Shown piece after piece: positions 57,654 through 64,000 of a DNA stretch of 64,000 nt. A program made the translations under genes and the position numbers. The stretch is from Virgibacillus phasianinus (GTDB lineage Bacteria > Bacillota > Bacilli > Bacillales > Amphibacillaceae). Within the stretch, counting starts at the first letter, position 1; each line of letters starts with the position of its first letter. The stretch is from assembly GCF_002216775.1 (NCBI RefSeq), contig NZ_CP022315.1:1302001-1366000 (forward strand), written 5' to 3'. A model generated the notes under the pieces. The model was not told where the DNA came from, made no database searches, and saw only the letters and a list, made by a program, of their open reading frames with translations.

Positions 57654-58706
57654 ATGAGTAAACAGAAGCAAGCACAATTAAGAAAAAACGTCGCACCATT
57701 TGCAACTTCAGATACGAAGGCAAGCATCAAACAATTAATTAATACATTATTCCCGTTCTTCCTGCTTTGGTTCCTTGCATACCAAAGTTTATCCATTTCT
57801 ATGTGGTTAACACTTGGACTAGCGGTCATTGCTTCAGGGTTTGTTATTCGAATCTTCATCATTTTTCATGATTGTACACATATGTCATTTTTTCAAAATA
57901 AACGGGCCAATAGAATAGTGGGGAACATAACTGGGATTATTACCTTGTTCGCCTACGAAAAGTGGAAACGCGATCACTCTATTCATCATGCGACAAGCAG
58001 TAATCTTGATAAACGCGGTACCGGTGATGTATGGGTAATGACGGTAGATGAATATGTTGCTGCATCGTTTTGGGGCAGACTGTCCTATCGTTTATACCGG
58101 AATCCATTGGTTATGTTTGGCCTTGGCCCAATCTACCTTTATTTAATATCGAACCGATTTAACCGAAAAGGCGCGAAACGAAAAGAGCGCTTCAACACGT
58201 ATTTAATAAATATATCTATCGTTCTACTCTATTCTTTCATGATATGGGTAGTTGGCTGGCAGGCGTTTCTGATTATCCAGCTTCCAATATTATTTATAGC
58301 AGGTTCACTAGGTATCTGGTTGTTTTACGTGCAACATCAGTTCGAGGATTCGTATTTTGAGAATGAAGATGAATGGGACTATGTAAAGGCTGCTGTTGAC
58401 GGAAGTTCGTATTATAAACTGCCAAAAGTAATGGAATGGATAACTGGAAGCATTGGGTATCACCATGTGCACCACTTAAGTCCAAGGGTCCCCAACTACA
58501 AGCTGGAACAGGCGCATGAATCTACACCACCACTACAGCAGGCAACAACAATAACATTGGCATCGAGCTTGCAATCACTTCGTTTTCGATTGTATGATGA
58601 AGCAAGCCGGTCGTTTAAAAGTTTTAAGGATGTTAAAGAACTTTTGAAAAAACCAGATGCACATGTAAAAATAAACACAAGAAGATCAAGTTTTCAGGAG
58701 AAATAA
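57654..58706 (+). CDS. des: Membrane acyl-lipid fatty acid desaturase
   Basis: 350 residues, four or more membrane helices and the three His boxes HDCTH (72-76), HSIHH (108-112) and HHVHH near residue 275, which bind the di-iron centre. It introduces a double bond into membrane lipid acyl chains (Delta5 in Bacillus) and fluidises membranes in the cold. desK and desR follow after a repeat-filled 260-bp gap, the same order as in B. subtilis. Start ATG after AGGAGGATGTT. Confidence 0.93.
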   Translation: MSKQKQAQLRKNVAPFATSDTKASIKQLINTLFPFFLLWFLAYQSLSISMWLTLGLAVIASGFVIRIFIIFHDCTHMSFFQNKRANRIVGNITGIITLFAYEKWKRDHSIHHATSSNLDKRGTGDVWVMTVDEYVAASFWGRLSYRLYRNPLVMFGLGPIYLYLISNRFNRKGAKRKERFNTYLINISIVLLYSFMIWVVGWQAFLIIQLPILFIAGSLGIWLFYVQHQFEDSYFENEDEWDYVKAAVDGSSYYKLPKVMEWITGSIGYHHVHHLSPRVPNYKLEQAHESTPPLQQATTITLASSLQSLRFRLYDEASRSFKSFKDVKELLKKPDAHVKINTRRSSFQEK

Positions 58707-58722
58707 GTGAACCTATTTGCGG

Positions 58723-58751
58723 GGCCCTTCAGCTAGTAATGAAGGGCCTTA
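58723..58751 (+). terminator. Terminator of des
   Basis: GGCCCTTCA (58723-58731) pairs with TGAAGGGCC (58740-58748), followed by TTATT. Confidence 0.75.
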
Positions 58752-58764
58752 TTGGTATACTAAT

Positions 58765-58910
58765 AAGAAAAGCGGAAGCGCCTGTTAAGTGGCGTACAAA
58801 TAGATAGGACTGTGAAAGTACGTTGAACTATACGTACATTCATCAGGACTAACTATTTGCTAGGCACTGGGCGCTGAAGCTGGACAAGAAAAGCGGAAGC
58901 GCCCGTTAAG
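58765..58910. repeat. Direct repeats with AGCGGAAGCGCC motif
   Basis: AAGAAAAGCGGAAGCGCC occurs at 58765-58782 and 58886-58903, each followed by YGTTAAG, with AGCTGGAC just before the second. A motif common between genes in Bacillaceae; it separates des from desK. Confidence 0.75.
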
Positions 58911-58968
58911 TTAGCTTAACAGAGCCAAATTTTATTTTTACTAACCATTAGGAAAAGGAGGGCTGGTT

Positions 58969-60093
58969 TTGCGAAATTGGTATCACATTATTCCAAGGAA
59001 TACAGGGCTTAGTTCCTATGCATGGATTATATTCTGTATCCTCCCTTTCTATTTTATATTTCACTCATCAACAACAATAGAAATCATTATTGGTATTACG
59101 ATGATTATTCTGTTTTTTGCCACATACCGATTATCCTTTCTATCAGAAGGCTGGTCTGTTTATTTATCTGTGGGTATTGAAATGACGATAAGCATTGTGA
59201 TGACATTGTTTTTTGGCTATGTTTATTTTTCGTTATTTCTTGCATTTTATATCGGGAATTTGCAAAACAAAGTCGGTTTTATTACGTTATATGTTGTTCA
59301 TTTAGTAACCACCCTTGCTGCGGTGAGTATCGGTTTTATTTCCCAAAGTGAAGCATTTTTAATGCAGATTCCATTCATTATTATAAGTGTGATTGGTGTT
59401 ATCTTGTTGCCATTTACTTTGTATAATCGCAACAAACAGGAAAAGCTGGAAAGCCAATTAAAAGAGGCGAACAAGCGGATTTCTCAATTGGTTGTAATGG
59501 AGGAAAGGCATCGGATTGCCCGTGATTTACATGATACACTTGGACAAAAGCTGTCACTTATTGGATTAAAAAGTGATTTGGCCAGAAAATTAGTTAGTAT
59601 CAAGCCTGACGCTGCTAAGAATGAAATAAATGATATTCATCAAACAGCAAGAACCGCGTTAAAAGAAGTCCGCGAGATGGTTTCTGAGATGAAGGGTACA
59701 AAATTAAAGGACGAGCTCATCCGGGTTCAGCAAATACTGGATGCAGCACAAATAGAATGCAAAATTGATGGTGATCTAGCGCTGAAAAACGTTCCTTTGC
59801 TAATTGAAAATGTTTTGAGCATGAGTATGAAAGAGGCTGTAACTAATGTCGTGAAACATAGCGGTGCAACCTTTTGTAAGATCATTATTAAACAGATACC
59901 AACTGAACTTACCATTACTGTAATGGATAATGGTATTGGAATTCCGGATGAAATCGATTCATACAAAAGGAATGGGCTACAGGGTATGAGGGAACGACTG
60001 GAATTCGTAAATGGTCATTTGGAGCTTGTTTCTGGAGAAGGAACCACACTTACAATCCACGTCCCGCACGTGATTAAACAAGAAACGAAATAG
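58969..60093 (+). CDS. desK: Membrane-thickness/fluidity sensor kinase DesK
   Basis: 374 residues: five membrane helices (about 17-155), coiled linker, and HisKA_3 domain with RIARDLHDTLGQ, phospho-acceptor His188 as in B. subtilis DesK; ATPase N-box SMKEAVTNVVKH and G-box DNGIGIP. It phosphorylates DesR when the membrane becomes too ordered. TTG start six bases after AAGGAGGG. desR begins 11 bp after its stop. Confidence 0.93.
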   Translation: MRNWYHIIPRNTGLSSYAWIIFCILPFYFIFHSSTTIEIIIGITMIILFFATYRLSFLSEGWSVYLSVGIEMTISIVMTLFFGYVYFSLFLAFYIGNLQNKVGFITLYVVHLVTTLAAVSIGFISQSEAFLMQIPFIIISVIGVILLPFTLYNRNKQEKLESQLKEANKRISQLVVMEERHRIARDLHDTLGQKLSLIGLKSDLARKLVSIKPDAAKNEINDIHQTARTALKEVREMVSEMKGTKLKDELIRVQQILDAAQIECKIDGDLALKNVPLLIENVLSMSMKEAVTNVVKHSGATFCKIIIKQIPTELTITVMDNGIGIPDEIDSYKRNGLQGMRERLEFVNGHLELVSGEGTTLTIHVPHVIKQETK

Positions 60094-60104
60094 GAGGGGA
60101 TGTC

Positions 60105-60719
60105 GTGATAAGTATTGTAATTGCTGAGGATCAGCGGATGCTGCTTGGCGCTCTTGGGTCTTTACTTGACTTGGAAGACGATATGAAGGTAGTAGGGATG
60201 GCAAATAATGGGGAGGAAGCATTGGCTCTTGTGAAACAATTTCAACCCGACATTTGTATGATGGATATTGAAATGCCATTGAAAACCGGACTGGATGCTG
60301 CTGAAGAATTGAGGGATGATCCTTGCAAAGTAATTGTTCTCACAACATTTGCGCGTACAGGCTATTTTGAGCGCGCCCGTAAAGCCGAAGTTAATGGGTA
60401 TCTGCTCAAGGATAGCCCCAGCGAGGATTTAGCGAACTCAATTCGCGTTATCATGGACGGCCGAAAAGTTTATGCGCCAGAATTGGTCGATATGGCATAT
60501 AGTACTGGAAGTCCATTAACAGAACGAGAAGAACAAGTTATTCATTTAATCGCAAGTGGGAAGACAACGAAAGAAATCGCTAGCCAATTATTTATCACCA
60601 CAGGGACTGTTCGTAATTATGTTTCCGTCATACTGGATAAGCTCGATGTGACGAATCGAATCGAAGCCATTTCGCGGTTTAAAGAGAAAGGATGGTTTAA
60701 AGGGAAAGGTTCGGGATAA
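60105..60719 (+). CDS. desR: Response regulator DesR (NarL/FixJ family)
   Basis: 204 residues: receiver domain with phospho-acceptor Asp54 (CMMDIEMPLK), signalling Thr in VLTTFA, Lys in LLKDSP, and a C-terminal LuxR-type helix-turn-helix (LTEREEQVIHLIASGKTTKE). Start GTG after AGGAGGGGATGTC. It should activate des. Confidence 0.93.
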   Translation: MISIVIAEDQRMLLGALGSLLDLEDDMKVVGMANNGEEALALVKQFQPDICMMDIEMPLKTGLDAAEELRDDPCKVIVLTTFARTGYFERARKAEVNGYLLKDSPSEDLANSIRVIMDGRKVYAPELVDMAYSTGSPLTEREEQVIHLIASGKTTKEIASQLFITTGTVRNYVSVILDKLDVTNRIEAISRFKEKGWFKGKGSG

Positions 60720-60785
60720 GGAACCTGCCAAAGTGGAGATGTTGAACGAGAAGCAGGCCAGGACGGAGAGAATTTAATTAAAAAA

Positions 60786-61720
60786 GATGAGGCTGGGACA
60801 TAACTAAAATATTTGAGTCAAAGACGAACAATCACAGGGTAGCCAGTTTAAAACGTTAATTTTTAAATAGTCGGATCTAATTCGCAGTTGATATAAATAG
60901 CGACATATGCGCTGGGTTGTTTTCCGCAGCGGACCGTTGCTTTCCGCGGGCGCGGCTAAGCCTCCTTGCCCCGGCAAGGGGTATGCCGACGTTGCCCGCA
61001 AAGGGCGGTTTTAGTCGGCCCTCATCATTTCCACTCTGCGGGGTCTTAAGACTCGTGCTGTTCCCGCAGGAGTCAACGGTCCGGAGCGTAAGACACCATC
61101 GTAACAGTGGATGGACCAGATAATACCGTTGCTAAGTACCATTAGCGAAGGAAAAACACGGAGACTCCTCGAAAAAGAAAAGCACTTTTTCTTCGTGCGA
61201 TGTTTATTCGGAGAAGCATTCCTTGTCCTGTGGGAGCAGAAGCATCGATGAGACCCCGAAGAGCGTAAGAAGAGCACTGAAAAAGTGGTAGATTTTATAA
61301 ATTTAGCCTCTCACCTTTATCTAGCATCTTGAATATACGGAGACTCCTGCGGGAAGTGAGAGATCGACGAGACCCCGCAGGACGGCAGTCCGAGGAGGCT
61401 TGTCACTCGCCCGCGGAAAGCGCAGTATATTCAAGATGCGATCATAGATCCACATGTTTGTGTACTATCTATACCTTTTTCAGTGTCCTCGAGCATAAGC
61501 TCGAGGAGGCTCATTAGCTGCCCACAGAAAGCGCAGTGTTTTTCCGCAGCGACCGCCGGGGTGATAATTTTTAGTTACGTTGCAGTTTATGGACAATTCG
61601 CAATAAGGTTTACAAAAACAGCCAAGAAAAATATCCGAACTAATCCAAATTCTAATTAAGGAATTTGGAATCATAGTTCGGATTTCCCGATGACTGAATC
61701 ACTTTTGTCCCAGCCCCATG
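60786..61720. repeat. Composite Bacillaceae repeat, copy B (about 0.9 kb, non-coding)
   Basis: Ends GGCTGGGACATAAC (60791-60804) and TGTCCCAGCC (61706-61715) are inverted, 10 bp perfect. Inside are several units of the form GGAGACTCCTGCGGG ... GAGACCCCGCAGG, a 116-bp hairpin element at 61324-61439, a segment homologous in inverted orientation to copy A (CACTG-GCTTTC...GGGCAGCT-ATGAGCCTCCT), and the same right-hand hairpin ATCCGAACTA (61633-61642) / TAGTTCGGAT (61674-61683). No gene is seen in this 1-kb gap. Confidence 0.8.
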
Positions 61721-61723
61721 CTT

Positions 61724-62731
61724 CTAGTCCATCATTTCCGCTACGATTTCATAGGAGCGCAGTCTGGCTTTTTGGTCGAAGATTTGTGCGTTTACAATGA
61801 CTTCGTCTGCCTTCGTCTTTTCAATAAAGTTTTCCAATTGCCGCTTGACCGTATCGGGCCCACCGATAATAGTAGCGTCTGATTCAAGTGATTTATCAAC
61901 TGCGGCAAGTTCTGCAGCTGACCATACTTCGTCAGCATTATCAATTGGCGGTTTTAATTTGCTTGGTCTACCACTTCTAATACTTAGTAATTGTTGTTGT
62001 TGGGAAGTAGCTAACCATTGCGCTTCCTCATCCGTGTCAGCAGCTATAATATTTACCCCAAGCATAGCATAAGGCTCTTGAAGCACACGTGACGGTTTAA
62101 AGTTATCCCGGTATAAATTAAGTGCTGGAATAGTATAGTCAGGTGCGAAGTGACTAGCAAAGGAAAATGGCAGTCCTTTGTGTGCGGATAACTGGGCGCT
62201 GAACCCGCTTGAACCAAGCAGCCAGATCGGAATTTCTAGACCCTCGCCGGGGACAGCATGAACTCTGCTTTCATCTCCGCCTTCAAAGTATCCCTGCAGC
62301 TCCTCTACCTGTGCTGGGAAGTCGTCTACCCGCATGTTCAATGTACGACGAAGTGCATAAGAAGTTGCCTGATCACTGCCTGGCGCACGTCCAAGCCCAA
62401 GATCAATTCGTTCAGGATATAATGTTTCAAGCGTACCAAACTGCTCGGCAATCACTAAAGTCGCGTGGTTGGGCAGCATAATTCCGCCAGACCCTACACG
62501 AATGCTTTTTGTTGCACCGGCGATATGCCCAATAATAACGGATGTTGCAGAACTGGCAATCCCAGGCATGTTATGATGTTCCGCGAGCCAAAACCTGTTA
62601 AATCCCCACTTCTCAACATGTTGTGCTAATTCAACGCTATTTTTAAATGACTGTTCAGCGGTGCTGCCCTCAGTGATTGGGGCTAAGTCCAGTACAGACA
62701 GTGGTATTTGATTGAATTGTTTCGAGGTCAC
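61724..62731 (-). CDS. LLM-class flavin-dependent oxidoreductase (luciferase-like)
   Basis: 335 residues of the bacterial-luciferase-like fold: [44 protein letters not shown] and [11 protein letters not shown] are typical of the YvbT/alkanal monooxygenase group. It uses reduced FMN and O2 on an unknown substrate. The GTG at 62740 overlaps the ribosome site AAGGAGTG; the next in-frame GTG (62731), eight bases after it, is preferred. Its end lies three bases from repeat copy B. Confidence 0.88.
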   Translation of the reverse strand: MTSKQFNQIPLSVLDLAPITEGSTAEQSFKNSVELAQHVEKWGFNRFWLAEHHNMPGIASSATSVIIGHIAGATKSIRVGSGGIMLPNHATLVIAEQFGTLETLYPERIDLGLGRAPGSDQATSYALRRTLNMRVDDFPAQVEELQGYFEGGDESRVHAVPGEGLEIPIWLLGSSGFSAQLSAHKGLPFSFASHFAPDYTIPALNLYRDNFKPSRVLQEPYAMLGVNIIAADTDEEAQWLATSQQQQLLSIRSGRPSKLKPPIDNADEVWSAAELAAVDKSLESDATIIGGPDTVKRQLENFIEKTKADEVIVNAQIFDQKARLRSYEIVAEMMD

Positions 62732-62925
62732 ATGAATCACTCCTTAAATACATAACTTGTATTAAGAAATGATACGTCGTATGAAGATAATCGTCCACTT
62801 ATCTGCTCTTGGAGAAAAAGTATGAATATTTATTTACCAAAAACAAATAATAGGTTTAAATATTGCTTTTTAGAGGTAATAAATTAGTAAATTATGGTTA
62901 AAATTTAAATGCGGAGGTGGAAAAA

Positions 62926-63324
62926 ATGTTGAAAAACAAAAAGTTTCTGGTTGCTTTATTATTTCTCGCGATTATAATGGTAGTTTCTGCTTGTGGTGGC
63001 GGCGATGATGGTGGCAACGATGAGGGCACTGATACAGGACAATCTGAGGACAATGGTGGCGGAGATACTACTGCTTCATCAGGAGATGCGAAAGCTGGTG
63101 CTGAAGTATACCAAAGCAACTGCATGTCCTGCCATGGAAAAGAAGGCGCTGGTGGCAGTGCCCCAAGCTTGCAAGGAAATGATGTTGCAAGTGATCACGA
63201 TGCAGTAGTTAAGCAGGTTAAAAACGGTGGTGGCGGCATGCCAGCATTTGAAGGAACGCTCTCTAAACAGGAAATTGCGGACGTTTCAGCTTACATTTCA
63301 GAAAAGGTTGCTGGAATGAAGTAA
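62926..63324 (+). CDS. cccB: Lipoprotein cytochrome c-551
   Basis: 132 residues. Lipobox VVSAC (Cys23), a Gly/Asp-rich linker, then a c-type heme domain with CMSCH (Cys66, Cys69, His70) and the sixth ligand Met105 in GGGMPAF. It is a membrane-tethered electron carrier like CccB of Bacillus, serving a cytochrome oxidase. ATG 62926 is six bases after GGAGGTGG; the GTG at 62917 is inside that site. Confidence 0.92.
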   Translation: MLKNKKFLVALLFLAIIMVVSACGGGDDGGNDEGTDTGQSEDNGGGDTTASSGDAKAGAEVYQSNCMSCHGKEGAGGSAPSLQGNDVASDHDAVVKQVKNGGGGMPAFEGTLSKQEIADVSAYISEKVAGMK

Positions 63325-63337
63325 ATATTTAACTAAT

Positions 63338-63390
63338 AAATCCAAGAAGTTGGCATCTCATGTGATGCCAACTTCTTGGATTTTATTTTT
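63338..63390 (+). terminator. Terminator of cccB
   Basis: 20-bp perfect stem AAATCCAAGAAGTTGGCATC (63338-63357) with its complement (63364-63383), followed by TATTTTTT. Confidence 0.95.
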
Positions 63391-63577
63391 TAAGCTTTTT
63401 AAAGACTTCGGAGGATGTATCGGCTGTTTTGCCCCAAACCCGCCCTCTCCTGAGCTGATTTTACTATGTTGTTGGCAATTGTCCACTGTTTTGTGCACCG
63501 AGTCATTCGCCTCATTTGACATATGTTTCACAAAGTCTTCTGAGCTGTTTCTCTCGTTTTCTCTCGTTTTCTTTCAT
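63383..63577 (-). pseudogene. Small gene broken by a 10-bp tandem duplication and a 1-nt loss
   Basis: From ATG 63577 the frame MKENERKREKQ soon hits a stop. The plus-strand block CTCTCGTTTT is duplicated in tandem (63551-63570). Removing one copy on paper gives MKENERNSSEDFVKHM and then a long hydrophilic frame through NEANDSVHKTVDNCQQ and SSGEGGFGAK. A second shift of one base at the A-run near GGCAAAACAGCC restores TADTSSEVFKKLKK and a stop at 63383. The rebuilt ~60-aa protein is coherent, so this looks like a recent pseudogene. The ribosome site is weak. Confidence 0.4.
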
Positions 63578-63590
63578 TAGTTTAACTTAC

Positions 63591-63635
63591 TTGACATTAT
63601 TATATTATTTTATTATACTTACTTACGTAAAGTAA
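63591..63635 (+). promoter_or_regulatory. Promoter and operator of the WrbA-like gene
   Basis: -35 TTGACA (63591-63596), 17-bp spacer, -10 TATACT (63614-63619). Inverted repeat TTACTT-ACGTA-AAGTAA (63619-63635) covers the start of transcription, as expected for a quinone- or redox-responsive repressor site. Confidence 0.7.
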
Positions 63636-63697
63636 CCTATTGACACTTTTTCAGTAATATTAATTGCCTAAATGGTTACAAATAAGGGAGTGTATAA

Positions 63698-64000
63698 ATG
63701 GGTATTCTTGATTCATTATTTAGGAAAAAAAAGGAGACGAATCATATGTCAAACGTAAAGTTAGCAGTAATTTATTATAGTTCAACAGGCACCAATTATC
63801 AGCTTGCACAATGGGCAGAAGAAAGCGCAAAAGAAGCAGGCGCCGAAATCAAAGTATTAAAAGTTCCGGAGCTTGCTCCAGAAGCAGCTATAGCATCAAA
63901 CCCTGCATGGCAGGCACATGTTGACGCAACACAGGATGTACCTGAAGCAACATCAGATGACCTTGAATGGGCGGATGCAATTATTTTCAGTATCCCAACA
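63698..64000 (+). CDS. wrbA: WrbA-like NAD(P)H:quinone oxidoreductase (3' end outside window)
   Basis: The flavodoxin fold starts LAVIYYSSTGTNYQLAQWAE, with the FMN phosphate loop SSTGTNY, as in type IV NAD(P)H:quinone oxidoreductases. Two in-frame starts each have a ribosome site: ATG 63698 (AGGGAGTG) giving an extra 16-residue leader MGILDSLFRKKKE, and ATG 63746 (AAAAGGAG) giving the standard N-terminus. The gene runs off the right end. It should reduce quinones by two electrons. A strong promoter and operator precede it. Confidence 0.85.
   Translation, partial: MGILDSLFRKKKETNHMSNVKLAVIYYSSTGTNYQLAQWAEESAKEAGAEIKVLKVPELAPEAAIASNPAWQAHVDATQDVPEATSDDLEWADAIIFSIPT

Noticed and set aside
60804-61674. 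Several open frames of 60-90 codons in the repeat region.
   Set aside because: They lie in GC-rich inverted repeats, lack ribosome sites and encode low-quality sequences; the region is non-coding repeat.
63350-63580. A 76-codon plus-strand frame overlapping the cccB terminator.
   Set aside because: It begins inside the terminator hairpin, has no ribosome site and is a shadow of the minus-strand pseudogene.

Overview
The window is about 64 kb of chromosome from a low-G+C, spore-forming Bacillota of the Bacillaceae, most like the moderately halophilic genera Virgibacillus, Oceanobacillus and Lentibacillus. This rests on yhbH, spoVR, ypjP, ykyA, DesK/DesR, SigV/RsiV and CstR homologues, strong GGAGG ribosome sites, frequent TTG/GTG starts, osmolyte (carnitine/betaine) genes and intergenic repeats of a type common in this family. 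No rRNA, tRNA, CRISPR array, complete insertion sequence or prophage was seen.

Layout: 1-7.8 kb holds sporulation/stress genes (yhbH, spoVR), an FMN reductase and pirin divergent from an HxlR regulator, small membrane and secreted proteins, and an SGNH hydrolase. 8.1-13.6 kb is a one-strand catabolic unit of unknown substrate: GlcD-type oxidase, YjiH-type transporter, class III aminotransferase and a TyrR-like regulator whose AAA+ domain is degenerate. 13.8-17.8 kb carries an acetyltransferase, a secreted protein of six 28-residue repeats, and a TetR/MFS efflux pair. 18.0-26.6 kb is a carnitine locus: CdhB, CdhA and BKACE enzymes that turn carnitine into glycine betaine, a GbsR-type regulator, a four-gene OpuC-type importer and a CocE-like hydrolase, with GGGGGACTGTCCCCC palindromes. 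26.6-34.2 kb holds a FUSC membrane protein, a CBS-ACT protein and a persulfide/sulfite detoxification regulon (CstR, DsrE, rhodanese, rhodanese-MBL dioxygenase, TusA, TauE) with CstR-like operators.

34.3-49.0 kb contains a lone holin-like gene, CDGSH protein, oxidoreductases, a SigV/RsiV/polysaccharide-deacetylase lysozyme-stress module, YkyA, an InhA metalloprotease, YitT, a dicarboxylate symporter and a CYP152 peroxygenase. 49.1-53.4 kb is the most unusual part: four tandem, highly similar, acidic 29-30 residue peptide genes followed, after a terminator hairpin, by a heterodimeric ABC exporter. I know of no described family with this peptide sequence. 53.6-64 kb has YihY, a tiny phospholipase A2-like protein, an alkyltransferase-like protein, an NDH-2-like enzyme, the des-desK-desR cold/membrane-fluidity system, two copies of a composite Bacillaceae repeat, a luciferase-like monooxygenase, cytochrome c-551, a small pseudogene broken by a 10-bp tandem duplication, and the start of a WrbA-type quinone reductase.
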